Made by a program: the position numbers and the translations under genes. This document shows, piece after piece, positions 8,273 through 16,256 of a stretch of 47,739 nucleotides of DNA. Position 1 is the first letter of the stretch, and every line of letters begins with the position of its first letter. Below the pieces are notes generated by a model. That model was given only the letters and a program-made list of their open reading frames with translations. It was not told where the DNA came from and did not search any database. Source of the stretch: an uncultured Clostridia bacterium (GTDB lineage Bacteria > Bacillota > Clostridia > TANB77 > CAG-508); NCBI GenBank assembly GCA_934177725.1, contig CAKPPO010000014.1, positions 1-47,739 of the forward strand, written 5' to 3'.

Positions 8273-9520
8273 TTGAAAAGAAAAATCAAAGTAATTTTAT
8301 TACTATTTATTTTATTGTTTTTATATATTTATGTAGCAAGTGTTACTTTAGTGCCTAATAGTATAATTTTAATGCAGGGAGAGAGTTTAAATTTAGCTAC
8401 TTTATGGGGAATATCTATTAAAGAAAATGAAAATTCTAATCCAAATATAGGCGAGTATAAGCAGAATAGGACAATAGAAGCAGCAACTAAAAATATAGAA
8501 GATAATTCTTTAAATGAAACAGGCAAAATAGACTTAAGTTTAAATTTGTTAGACAAAATACCATTGAGAGAAATTTCCGTAAATGTAATACCAAAAGTAA
8601 AGGTAATACCGCTAGGAAATGCTATAGGATTAAAATTATATACTGAAGGAGTCTTAATAGTAGGAATGTCAGAAATAGAAGGAAAAAGACCATATGAACT
8701 TTCAGGTATAAAAGAAGGCGATAGAATTATATCAATAGATGATAAGAAAATAGAAACAACAGAAGATTTAATAGAGACAGTAAATGCATCTAAAGGAAAA
8801 GAAGTTTCAATTAAATATGTAAGAGAAAATTCAGAAGAAGTAACAAATATTACGCCTGTACAAACAAAGCAAAATGAATATAAATTAGGGTTATGGGTAA
8901 GAGATGCAGCAGCAGGTGTAGGAACAGCATCTTTTTATATTCCATCAACAGGAATGTTTGCATCATTAGGACATGGAATTACAGACATAGATACAGGAGA
9001 TTTAATCACAATTTCTAATGGAGAGTTAGTAAGTACAAATATTGTTTCAATTCAAAAAGGAGAAAAGGGAAAGCCAGGAGAAATTAAAGGGAGCATAGAT
9101 GGGGCAAGTAAAATAGGTGAAGTATATAAAAATACTAGTTTCGGAATATTTGGCAAGGTATCAAATAAAAATAGTTTGAAAGTAACTGAAAGTGAAATGG
9201 AAATTTTAAATCGAAATGAAATAAAAAAGGGGAAAGCACAAATAATTTGTGAACTAGAAGATGGTAAAAAAGAGCATTATGATATAGAAATACAAAGAAT
9301 TTATACAGCAAATAACAAAGATAATAAAAGTATGTTAATAAAAATAACAGATGAAAAGCTACTAGAAAAAACAGGTGGAATTATACAAGGAATGAGTGGT
9401 TCTCCGATTATTCAAAATGGAAAATTTGTAGGAGCGGTAACGCATGTATTAGTTAATGATCCTACAACTGGTTATGGTGTATTTGCCGACATGATGTTAA
9501 AACAAATGATGCAAACATAG
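8273..9520 (+). CDS. spoIVB: Stage IV sporulation protein B, serine peptidase (family S55)
   Basis: SpoIVB is made in the forespore, crosses to the space between the forespore membranes and cleaves SpoIVFA so that pro-sigma-K can be processed in the mother cell. The 415-residue protein shows an N-terminal membrane anchor or signal (about 5-25), a PDZ domain at about 115-185 (YELSGIKEGDRIISIDDKKI), the GHGITD region, and the peptidase motif GMSGSP with the expected serine near residue 377, followed by THVLVNDPTTGYGVF. The start is TTG at 8273, chosen for the AAAGGAGAT site 7 bases upstream. It is the last gene before a bidirectional terminator. Its presence is strong evidence for endospore formation. 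Confidence 0.93.
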   Translation: MKRKIKVILLLFILLFLYIYVASVTLVPNSIILMQGESLNLATLWGISIKENENSNPNIGEYKQNRTIEAATKNIEDNSLNETGKIDLSLNLLDKIPLREISVNVIPKVKVIPLGNAIGLKLYTEGVLIVGMSEIEGKRPYELSGIKEGDRIISIDDKKIETTEDLIETVNASKGKEVSIKYVRENSEEVTNITPVQTKQNEYKLGLWVRDAAAGVGTASFYIPSTGMFASLGHGITDIDTGDLITISNGELVSTNIVSIQKGEKGKPGEIKGSIDGASKIGEVYKNTSFGIFGKVSNKNSLKVTESEMEILNRNEIKKGKAQIICELEDGKKEHYDIEIQRIYTANNKDNKSMLIKITDEKLLEKTGGIIQGMSGSPIIQNGKFVGAVTHVLVNDPTTGYGVFADMMLKQMMQT

Positions 9521-9522
9521 AA

Positions 9523-9556
9523 AAAATCCTTAAGTCAATTAAGACTTAAGGATTTT
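9523..9556. terminator. Bidirectional terminator between spoIVB and a small gene
   Basis: A perfect 14-bp stem (9523-9536 with 9543-9556) with loop AATTAA, with runs of A before and T after, so it can stop transcription from both sides. It lies between two convergent genes. Confidence 0.85.
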
Positions 9557-9561
9557 AGGAG

Positions 9562-9879
9562 TTAGTCTACTTTAAAAACTAAAGCATCCATTGCATATTC
9601 CTGACAATCAGAGCCTGCCGGCGAAGCATTAAGCTCTACAGGAAGATTGGGAATCAGATTGGAGTTAGAAATTCCGGCAAAAGGGAGATTTATAGTTTTT
9701 AAATACCTATAAAAATCCGTTCCATGTGACGGAACACGTTTTAAAATATCTGTGCCGCCATGATTCTTTTTGCTGGATGTTAATGCATAATTACCTACTT
9801 CCAAAGTAGAAAGTGCATTTACAATGCTCCGGCCCACGGGGTGAACGTTAAGTGATTGTAATGATACTGCTGTTTCCAT
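9562..9879 (-). CDS. Orphan 105-residue protein of unusual base composition
   Basis: I do not recognise this protein (start METAVSLQSLNVHPVGRSIV, end EYAMDALVFKVD). It has no signal peptide, membrane segment or Cys-rich motif; it is rich in Ser, Asn and Leu. Several things support a real gene: AGGAGG 8 bases before the ATG, a promoter-like TATAAT on the minus strand at 9922-9927 (with TTTACT about 18 bases upstream), and a strong terminator just after the stop. Its DNA contains many G/C-rich codons (GCC, GGC, CCG, CGG) that are rare in all neighbours, so it may have been acquired recently. Convergent with spoIVB. Confidence 0.6.
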   Translation of the reverse strand: METAVSLQSLNVHPVGRSIVNALSTLEVGNYALTSSKKNHGGTDILKRVPSHGTDFYRYLKTINLPFAGISNSNLIPNLPVELNASPAGSDCQEYAMDALVFKVD

Positions 9880-9942
9880 TTTGAAAAACCTCCTAAAGTT
9901 AAAATATTTTGCATACTATATATTATAACATAAAAACATATA

Positions 9943-9970
9943 AAAAGTAAAGGATTTTACCTTTACTTTT
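9943..9970 (-). terminator. Hairpin after murC
   Basis: AAAAGTAAAGG (9943-9953) pairs with CCTTTACTTTT (9960-9970), loop ATTTTA. Read on the minus strand it lies about 100 bases after the murC stop and probably ends that transcript. It overlaps the likely -35 region of the small gene at 9562-9879. Confidence 0.55.
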
Positions 9971-10066
9971 GTTATTATTTGTCGTTATTTGTCAAATTTA
10001 GTAATTTTTAGTACTTTTCAGAAATTATATGGATATAATAATTAAAAAGTACTATTTAATTAAAAA

Positions 10067-11446
10067 TTATTTTAAAAGCATTGGACCTAAATTAGTTATT
10101 GTACCTGCACCTAAAGTTAATATAATATCATCTTTTTGAGCATTTTCTTTTAAATAATCAACTATATCATTAAAGTCAGAAATATAAGTAGCTTTTCTAC
10201 CAAGTTCTTTAATTTTATTTACTATATCTTGAGAAGAAACACCATAAGTATTACTTTCACGCGCAGCATATATATCAGTTACAATGATATTATCGAAATA
10301 AGTTAAGCTATCTGCAAAGTCATCTAACAAGTTTTTAGTTCTACTATATGTATGAGGTTGGAAAACAACCCAAGAATGATGATAAGTTTTCTTTTTTAAT
10401 GCTAGAGCAGTAGCTTTAATTTCTGTTGGGTGATGCCCATAATCATCATATATAGAAATTCCATCAAAACTGCCAACAAATTCGAATCTTCTATGTGCAC
10501 CAGTATATTTCTTTAATGCAGATTTTATGTCTTGTTTAGAAATTCCATAAGCATCACATAAAGAAATACAAGCTAAGGCATTTAAAACATTGTGAGGGCC
10601 AGGAACTGAAAGTTCAAAAGAGCCATAAAAGAAATTATTGTAATAAACGTCAAAACGAGGAAAACCATTTTTATCAAATGTAATATTTCTACCAACAAAA
10701 TTTGCTTTTTCATTTTGAATACCATATGAAATAGTTTTAGCATTTGTGTAATTGTGTAATTTAGAGCAATAATCGTTATCTAAATTAACAACTAACAAAC
10801 CACCATCAGGTAATAATTGTACATATTTAATAAATGCTTTATTTATATTTTCTATGTTTTTAAAATAATCTAAATGATCATTATCTATATTTAAAATAAC
10901 TTCAGCTTTAGGATAGAATTTTAAGAAACTTTCTACATATTCACAAGCCTCAATTATAAAGTGCTCACTATTACCAATTCTGTAATTTCCATCTATTGCT
11001 TTTAAAGTAGCGCCTACTTGAATAGAAGGGTCTAAACCTGCTTCAACAAAACACATAGAAACCATAGAAGTAGTAGTAGTTTTGCCGTGTGTACCAGAAA
11101 TACAGATTGTATCGTTAAAAGCTTTTGTAATAAGACCTAAAAAATCTGCTCTTTCCATTGTTGGAATACCAAGTTCTTTGGCTCTTACAAGCTCTACATC
11201 ATCAGGTTTAATAGCAGCAGTGTAAACAACAAGGTCTGCCTTTGCTACCATATTAACATCATGACCTATAATAACATGAATGCCATCTAAGTTAAGTTTT
11301 TTAGTAGTATCAGATTCAGCCCAATCTGAACCTGTAACTATAAATCCCCAATGTTTTAGAATTTCGGCAATGCCACTCATACTAACGCCACCGATACCTA
11401 TCATATAAATATGTTTATATTTTCTTAAATCTTCTATATTTGCCAA
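10067..11446 (-). CDS. murC: UDP-N-acetylmuramate--L-alanine ligase
   Basis: MurC adds L-alanine to UDP-N-acetylmuramic acid with ATP, the first amino acid of the peptidoglycan stem peptide, in the cytoplasm. The protein shows the N-terminal UDP-binding fold (YMIGIGGVSMSGIAEIL), the ATP-binding motif SGTHGKTTTTSM near residue 118, the central Mur ligase NIDNDHLDYF stretch and the C-terminal domain with DDYGHHPTEI and FQPHTYSRT. I place the start at TTG 11446 (MANIEDLRKY): GGAG lies 8 bases before it, whereas the in-frame GTG at 11455 abuts the GGAG with no spacer. This gives 459 residues, normal for the family. It stands alone with its own promoter. Confidence 0.95.
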   Translation of the reverse strand: MANIEDLRKYKHIYMIGIGGVSMSGIAEILKHWGFIVTGSDWAESDTTKKLNLDGIHVIIGHDVNMVAKADLVVYTAAIKPDDVELVRAKELGIPTMERADFLGLITKAFNDTICISGTHGKTTTTSMVSMCFVEAGLDPSIQVGATLKAIDGNYRIGNSEHFIIEACEYVESFLKFYPKAEVILNIDNDHLDYFKNIENINKAFIKYVQLLPDGGLLVVNLDNDYCSKLHNYTNAKTISYGIQNEKANFVGRNITFDKNGFPRFDVYYNNFFYGSFELSVPGPHNVLNALACISLCDAYGISKQDIKSALKKYTGAHRRFEFVGSFDGISIYDDYGHHPTEIKATALALKKKTYHHSWVVFQPHTYSRTKNLLDDFADSLTYFDNIIVTDIYAARESNTYGVSSQDIVNKIKELGRKATYISDFNDIVDYLKENAQKDDIILTLGAGTITNLGPMLLK

Positions 11447-11485
11447 TTTAAGCACTCCTTTTAATTATATTGTTCATTTCATTGA

Positions 11486-11514
11486 ATTATATAATTTTTT
11501 TCTGTATTTTTCAA
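11486..11514 (-). promoter_or_regulatory. Sigma-A-type promoter of murC
   Basis: On the minus strand TTGAAA (11509-11514) is followed by exactly 17 bases and TATAAT (11486-11491), about 40 bases before the murC start. Confidence 0.75.
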
Positions 11515-11615
11515 TATATTTTGAAAAACTTCTAATGTATATTATGTATTTTTTTATAAAAAGTGAGCATACTAAAAAAATAAAAAAATATTTTTTCTTA
11601 AATTTGTAAAAAAGA

Positions 11616-11642
11616 GAAGGAAAAAACATTTTTTTGACGAAT
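11616..11642 (+). promoter_or_regulatory. Sigma-H-type promoter of spoVG
   Basis: GAAGGAAAA (11616-11624), 11 bases, then GACGAAT (11636-11642) fits the Bacillus sigma-H pattern RnAGGAwWW, 11-12 bases, RnnGAAT. In Bacillus subtilis spoVG is a well-known sigma-H target. The start codon is 62 bases downstream. Confidence 0.65.
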
Positions 11643-11703
11643 AATATTATTGTACATAGGAAAAATGTACAAATATAAAAAACAGTAGAAAGAGGTGCTT
11701 AAT

Positions 11704-11985
11704 ATGCAAATCACAGATGTACGTTTAAGAAAAGTAAATTCAGAAAACAGAATGAAAGCTGTTGCTTCTGTAACATTCGATAATGAATTCGCAGTACACG
11801 ACATTAAAGTTATCGAAAGCCAAAATGGATTATTCATTGCTATGCCAAGCAGAAAAACTCCAAACGGAGAATTCAAGGATATAGCTCATCCAATCAACGC
11901 TGAAACAAGAGAGAAAATTCAAAAAGCTATATTAGAAGCTTATGAAGCTCCAGAAACTGAAGAAACTTCAGAATCAGCAGAATAA
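11704..11985 (+). CDS. spoVG: SpoVG, RNA-binding septation/sporulation regulator
   Basis: SpoVG is a small, conserved regulator that binds nucleic acid and affects asymmetric septation and many stationary-phase genes. The 93-residue protein starts MQITDVRLRKVNSENRMKAV and carries the family core FDNEFAVHDIKVIES, LFIAMPSRKTPNGEFKDIAH and INAETREKI. The acidic tail (EAPETEETSESAE) is typical. The start at 11704 is chosen because AGAGGTG lies 7 bases upstream; an earlier in-frame ATG would add only MLN. Single gene between its promoter and a bidirectional terminator. Confidence 0.95.
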   Translation: MQITDVRLRKVNSENRMKAVASVTFDNEFAVHDIKVIESQNGLFIAMPSRKTPNGEFKDIAHPINAETREKIQKAILEAYEAPETEETSESAE

Positions 11986-11994
11986 TATAAAATT

Positions 11995-12027
11995 AAAAAA
12001 CTTCATTTTCAAAATGAAGTTTTTTTG
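11995..12027. terminator. Bidirectional terminator between spoVG and the dipeptidase gene
   Basis: AAAACTTCATTT pairs with AAATGAAGTTTT around position 12010, with A-run on one side and a run of seven T on the other. It serves the convergent spoVG and the minus-strand dipeptidase. Confidence 0.85.
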
Positions 12028-12035
12028 TATAGTAT

Positions 12036-13475
12036 TTATTTCATTAATTCATAAATTGCATTTGCATAAATATTAGTAGCTAACATTAACTTGTCAATAT
12101 CAATAAACTCGTCAGCTTGATGACACATATCTTTATCACCCGGAAAATTCATGCCAAAACAAACAAAATTATCAAAGGCTCTTGCATAAGTGGCTCCACC
12201 AATTGCTATAGGTTCAAAATCAGTTCCACAAGCTTCATTAAATATTTTACATAGTTTTTGTACAAGTTCACTTTTTTTATCTATAAATAGGGAAGGTTGA
12301 ATACGTCCTAAAGTAACTTGATTTGGAAAGTTTTTTTCAAAGACTTCAACTACTTCATCTGGAGTTTTAGAAACAGGTACTCTTAAATTAATGCCTATAT
12401 ATACTTTATTATTTTCAATATATAATCTAGAAGTATTTAAGGTAAGAGCTCCAGATTCATCAGTAATATTTAAATTCAAATTTGTACCTGTGTAGTCGTC
12501 GCCGATTAATTCACTAAAATTTTTAAAAAGTGGAAAACTCATATTAAAATTCTTAAACAAATCATTTAAAATAATAATTAATTTAGTAATAGCATTATTG
12601 CCAAGTTCTGGGTGTGCACTATGTGAAGCTTTTCCGTAAGAAGTTAGTTTTATATGCAAGTCATCTATCTTATATAAATCTATTTCATAAGAATATTTAT
12701 TAATTAGACTTTTACATACATTAATAACATTTGATGTTATTTGAGAACTTTTTGTTTTTAAAATTGCAGAGCAAAATTTAGGAACTACGTTAATTGCATT
12801 TTGCATACAATCAAAATTTTCTATTGTAATAGGAGTAGTAGATATATACATTCTATTTTTCATGTTATATGCAATATCAGAAAGTTCTTCGGATAAAAAT
12901 AAAGATATAACAGATTTTTCAGCATAAATACAAGGAAAATCTGCATCTGGACTAAAACCTAAAGAAGGTATTTCTTCATGAGATTTATAATATTCTATAC
13001 ATTTCCAGTCTTTTTCTTCATTTAAACCTACAATTAATCGCACTCTTTTATTTAATATAATATTATTTTCATTTAGGTAATCCATAACAGCTTTCATGGC
13101 ATAAAGACTTGAAACTACAGGACCTTTGTCATCTATTGTACCTCTACCATATATTCGATTATCTGCGAGAGTAGGTACAAAAGGGGAATATTTCCAATCT
13201 TCTTTTTTAGCTGGTACAACATCTAAATGCCCAACAATACCTATTAATTCTTCACCTTCTCCAAACTCTGCCCATCCGCAATAGCCATCTACGTTTTTGG
13301 TTCTAAAACCTAAGGAACTTGCTAAATGTAAGAAATGCTTTAAGCAGTCGCTACAATCTCTTCCAAAAGGAAAAGGGGAGTCTGTTTCTTCTACAGAAAC
13401 ACTAGGGAAAGTTATTAAATCACAAATACTTCCTATAATATTTTGCTTATTATCTAAAACATATTTTTTAAACAT
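12036..13475 (-). CDS. M20 family dipeptidase, PepV/Sapep-like
   Basis: Metal-dependent cytosolic dipeptidases of this family cleave dipeptides with a free N-terminus. The 479-residue protein has the family landmarks: GHLDVVP near residue 82 (metal-binding His and the Asp two further on), GRGTIDDKGP (bridging Asp), GLNEEKDWKCIEYY (catalytic Glu and metal Glu; Sapep proteins usually have NEES or NEET here), FSPDADFPCIYAEK (metal Asp) and CHQADEF near the end (final metal His). The lid/dimerisation domain lies between, at about 195-380. The length fits PepV-type enzymes. An AGGAA site precedes the ATG. It is a single gene. Substrate cannot be told from sequence. Confidence 0.88.
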   Translation of the reverse strand: MFKKYVLDNKQNIIGSICDLITFPSVSVEETDSPFPFGRDCSDCLKHFLHLASSLGFRTKNVDGYCGWAEFGEGEELIGIVGHLDVVPAKKEDWKYSPFVPTLADNRIYGRGTIDDKGPVVSSLYAMKAVMDYLNENNIILNKRVRLIVGLNEEKDWKCIEYYKSHEEIPSLGFSPDADFPCIYAEKSVISLFLSEELSDIAYNMKNRMYISTTPITIENFDCMQNAINVVPKFCSAILKTKSSQITSNVINVCKSLINKYSYEIDLYKIDDLHIKLTSYGKASHSAHPELGNNAITKLIIILNDLFKNFNMSFPLFKNFSELIGDDYTGTNLNLNITDESGALTLNTSRLYIENNKVYIGINLRVPVSKTPDEVVEVFEKNFPNQVTLGRIQPSLFIDKKSELVQKLCKIFNEACGTDFEPIAIGGATYARAFDNFVCFGMNFPGDKDMCHQADEFIDIDKLMLATNIYANAIYELMK

Positions 13476-13614
13476 ATTAAATTCTATTCCTTTCTTAGTT
13501 AACTTAAAGGTATTACATAGATATAAAAAAATTGCAATGCTTTCAAACTAATACCTCCTATAATAATTATATTAAATTAAAGATATTTTATGATTAATTA
13601 ATCAAAATGTAAAG

Positions 13615-13646
13615 AAAAACACCCATCTAAAATATTAGATGGGTGA
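13615..13646 (-). terminator. Terminator of the 73-residue gene
   Basis: CACCCATCTAA (13620-13630) pairs perfectly with TTAGATGGGTG (13635-13645), loop AATA. On the minus strand it is followed by five T, so it ends the gene at 13652-13873. Confidence 0.8.
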
Positions 13647-13651
13647 AAAAG

Positions 13652-13873
13652 TTAAAGAAAAAGTACTTGATTACTAATAAGTTCTTCTATAATAGAAGAA
13701 TAACAACTATCTGTAAAATTTCTTAAATTGATACTGAAAAACTGGTAATCACCGCGTGATTCGTCCAAAACTATATTAGAAGAACTTACGCCCAAACTTT
13801 CAAGAAATTTTAAGAAATTGTTTTCCTTTCCCTTTAATACTGGTGTTTTGAAATTGTCTAAATTCCGTTTCAT
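13652..13873 (-). CDS. Orphan 73-residue protein
   Basis: Not recognised. It starts MKRNLDNFKTPVLKGKENNF and ends ELISNQVLFL; mixed charged and hydrophobic, no signal peptide or membrane segment, one Cys. AAGGAGAT lies 6 bases before the ATG and a strong terminator follows the stop, so it looks like a self-contained expressed gene. Base composition matches the neighbours apart from a short stretch near 13750. A regulator or toxin-like role cannot be claimed from sequence. Confidence 0.55.
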   Translation of the reverse strand: MKRNLDNFKTPVLKGKENNFLKFLESLGVSSSNIVLDESRGDYQFFSINLRNFTDSCYSSIIEELISNQVLFL

Positions 13874-14353
13874 TAGTATCTCCTTTTTTTTATATATTAT
13901 TACTAAGAATAAACTTAGATATATATATTATACAATAAAATTTCTTAAATTGCAAATTAGAATATCATATCTCAAAATTTTAGAAATGTATATGAATGAA
14001 TAAATGTGAAAAAATGTTATAAATGGTAAAATTAAATTACCGATTTGAAAAAAATTGAGAAGAATTAAGATAAATTTAATAGAAAAAGTATTGACTAATA
14101 AGTAAAGCTTTGTTAAAATATTTTTGTAAAAAAGTAGCAATTTATAAACATAAAATTGTACATTGAAAAAATATTATTTAAGTTTTGGAGTAGAATTATT
14201 AAAAAATATAGGAGAAGTATAATTTTATGCCTAAAAGTTGAATTCCATAAATATATAAAATAAAAAACAAAAAAATAAAGATAAAGAATAAAACAAAAGT
14301 AAAAAGCAGAAAATAAATATAAACGTAAAATACACAAAGGAGGATAAAGTTAA
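13874..14353. promoter_or_regulatory. Long AT-rich leader with a sigma-A-type promoter
   Basis: This 480-base gap is very AT-rich. TTGACT at 14091-14096, a spacer of exactly 17 bases and TAAAAT at 14114-14119 form a good promoter for the gene at 14354, which implies a leader of about 230 bases. GAAAAAATGTTATAAATG at 14008-14025 recurs, with one extra A, before the rpsJ promoter. Apart from these and the AAAGGAGGA site at the end I see no gene or clear structure. Confidence 0.55.
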
Positions 14354-15676
14354 ATGAAAAAACTAAAAGAAAATGAAAGAAAAGACTTAAATAAAAAGAA
14401 AAATATAATAATACTAAATAATACAAAAGGTATAACATTAATAGCATTAGTAATAACAATAATAGTACTTATAATACTTGCAGGAATAAGCATAAATTTA
14501 GTTTTAGGAGAAAATGGAATAATAACAAAGGCGAAACTTGCAAAAGAGCAAACAGAGCAAACAATGCAAAACGAACAAATTGGTTTAAATGAAACCGCAA
14601 AATATGTAGAAGAGATGGGAACAAGTGGAGGTACAGTAAATCCACCAGTAGAAAAATCAGAGATTGAAAAAAGTAGAGATTCAGGAACTTATATGACACA
14701 ACCAACAACCCTAAAAGATAGTAATGGAAATTTAATAAAAGTACCAGAGGGATTTAAAATAGCAGAAGATAGTGGAGTAAACGTAACAGAAGGAATAGTA
14801 ATAGAAGATAATGATATTATAACAGAAGTTGGAAACAACAGAGGAAACCAATATGTATGGATACCAGTAGGAAATGGAATAAAGAAAAGTGATGGTACAG
14901 CAGTAGATATTACACTTGGAAGATATGAATTTGCAGATGGAACAAATGATAAAGCAGAAGACGGAACAACAGTACTTACAAAAGGAACACCAATATTAAA
15001 ACAAAGTGCAGAAAATTATAAACAAGAAGTAATAATTGGATCTTATTTTAAAGAATTATCAACATCTAGAACAGGAGTAGCAAGCAGTGGTAAAAATGGC
15101 TTAAATACTACTGCGTTAAACTTAAAAGGATTTATAGATAGTGTAAACACAAATGGTGGCTATTATATAGCACGTTATGAAGCAAGCTATGGAACAGATA
15201 GAAAAGCAAATTCAAAAGTTTCAAATACATTTATTAATACTAAAGGAACAACACCAACTGAAGAAGGAACATTATGGAATAATATAACACAAATAAATGC
15301 AGCAACAGCAAGTAGAAATTTATATACAACAGCAACAACAGATTTAATAAATAGTTATGCATGGGATACAGCAATAGTATATATTCAAAACTTTTCAGGA
15401 GATGCAGATTATTCATACCAAAATTCTAAAAATACAAGTTTAACAAATACAGGAGCAAATGATGATGAGGTATGTAAAATAAATGATATCGCATCAAATC
15501 CGCATGAATGGACGACAGAATACTCTACACTCCTAAGTGGAAAAACAGATCCTTGCTGTACTACAGCTAGAGGTGGCGGTTACACAGTTGGATACTATAC
15601 TCCATGTTATCGAAAATTCTATAGTTCGACCGAAATGGCTGCTAGCATAGATTTTAGGTTCATTCTTTATATATAA
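14354..15676 (+). CDS. Type IV pilin-like protein with a C-type-lectin/FGE-like variable-looking C-terminus
   Basis: The 440-residue protein has a basic leader and then NNTKG-ITLIALVITIIVLIIL (about 22-45), a classic class III prepilin signal that would be cut after Gly and export the protein. LGENGIITKAKLAKEQ follows, as in many clostridial pilin-like proteins. The C-terminal half has the look of the formylglycine-generating-enzyme/C-type-lectin fold: YVWIPVGNG, GGYYIARYEASYG, then CKINDIASNPHEWTTEYS and finally RGGGYTVGYYTPCYRK ... IDFRFILY. In related folds the stretch after RGG is where diversity-generating retroelements write variation. Codons in the last 40 (TCG, ACC, CGA, AGC) differ from the rest. 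AAAGGAGGA precedes the start. No reverse transcriptase is in the window. Confidence 0.7.
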   Translation: MKKLKENERKDLNKKKNIIILNNTKGITLIALVITIIVLIILAGISINLVLGENGIITKAKLAKEQTEQTMQNEQIGLNETAKYVEEMGTSGGTVNPPVEKSEIEKSRDSGTYMTQPTTLKDSNGNLIKVPEGFKIAEDSGVNVTEGIVIEDNDIITEVGNNRGNQYVWIPVGNGIKKSDGTAVDITLGRYEFADGTNDKAEDGTTVLTKGTPILKQSAENYKQEVIIGSYFKELSTSRTGVASSGKNGLNTTALNLKGFIDSVNTNGGYYIARYEASYGTDRKANSKVSNTFINTKGTTPTEEGTLWNNITQINAATASRNLYTTATTDLINSYAWDTAIVYIQNFSGDADYSYQNSKNTSLTNTGANDDEVCKINDIASNPHEWTTEYSTLLSGKTDPCCTTARGGGYTVGYYTPCYRKFYSSTEMAASIDFRFILYI

Positions 15677-15715
15677 GTTTGGTGCCTGATTTAATCTGTA
15701 TAATAATTGTGAGGG

Positions 15716-15815
15716 GATAGTGTATAATATAGTGCGTAAATATTTATGATAGTGTATTATATCGTGTGTAAATTTTATTGATTTTTAAAATTTACACACG
15801 ATATAATACACTATC
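15716..15815. repeat. Two direct and one inverted copy of a 30-base unit; perfect 30-bp hairpin
   Basis: GATAGTGTATAATATAGTGC (starting 15716) and GATAGTGTATTATATCGTGT (starting 15748) begin two adjacent 32-base near-identical units. The second unit (15748-15777) is followed after an 8-base loop by its perfect complement (15786-15815), giving a 30-bp stem without mismatch. The stem lies about 70 bases after the pilin-like gene and has no T-run, so it is not an ordinary terminator. Confidence 0.85.
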
Positions 15816-15866
15816 AAGTTTTGAATTTATTGGCGATAGCCAGTAGATTCGAAATTTTCCACTAGC

Positions 15867-15910
15867 AAGACGCCACGTTAGTGGCGTCTTTTTTCGTTTT
15901 ACGAAAAAAG
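15867..15910 (+). terminator. Strong terminator before the ribosomal protein operon
   Basis: AAGACGCCAC (15867-15876) pairs with GTGGCGTCTT (15881-15890), loop GTTA, followed by T-run. A second small palindrome, TTTTTTCGT with ACGAAAAAA, overlaps its end. Confidence 0.9.
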
Positions 15911-15982
15911 AGGCAAAACATACTATTGATAGTTACAATGTAAAAAAATATGAAAAAAATGTTATAAATGTGAGAAAATACC

Positions 15983-16011
15983 TTGACTTTTACGAGAATC
16001 CGTTGTATACT
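15983..16011 (+). promoter_or_regulatory. Promoter of the S10 operon
   Basis: TTGACT at 15983-15988, a spacer of exactly 17 bases and TATACT at 16006-16011. This is the only strong promoter between the terminator at 15867 and rpsJ, and probably drives the S10-spc genes. Confidence 0.8.
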
Positions 16012-16256
16012 AAATAGGCATGTAATAAAAGCGATGAAGTAGAATGTGGCTACATCCTAACGTTGCGTAGGGTGGAGGGAACTTCTATGGAGTATGTCAT
16101 GGCTTAGACCAGGCGGTAAGTTTTATAAAATAATAAAAGCACTTATCCCAAGATTTTTCATGCAATCATTGGGTTTTATATTGGTAATAAAAGAAACACC
16201 AGGGTGCGTTTAAAACTTCCGACCAACAATTTTAATTTTAAGGAGGGAAATTGAAA
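16012..16256 (+). promoter_or_regulatory. Structured leader of the S10 operon
   Basis: The 245-base leader can form GAAGT...ACTTC (near 16034-16085), a small TAACG/CGTA hairpin inside it, and CCCAA...TTGGG (near 16148-16175) followed by TTTTATATT, which could act as an attenuator. Ribosomal protein operons are commonly controlled by one of their own products binding such leaders (L4 for S10 operons in enterobacteria). Which protein binds here is unknown. Confidence 0.5.

Noticed and set aside
11634..11662. Vegetative promoter (TTGACG) for spoVG
   Set aside because: The -10 at the right distance (TAGGAA) is poor, whereas the sigma-H pattern fits well; kept only as an alternative.
14199..14459. 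Minus-strand open frames rich in Leu, Phe and Tyr over the start of the pilin-like gene
   Set aside because: They are complements of A-rich sequence, have no binding sites and overlap a clear gene on the other strand.
15716..15815. CRISPR-like repeat
   Set aside because: Only two direct copies without spacers, and the third copy is inverted; there is no cas gene.
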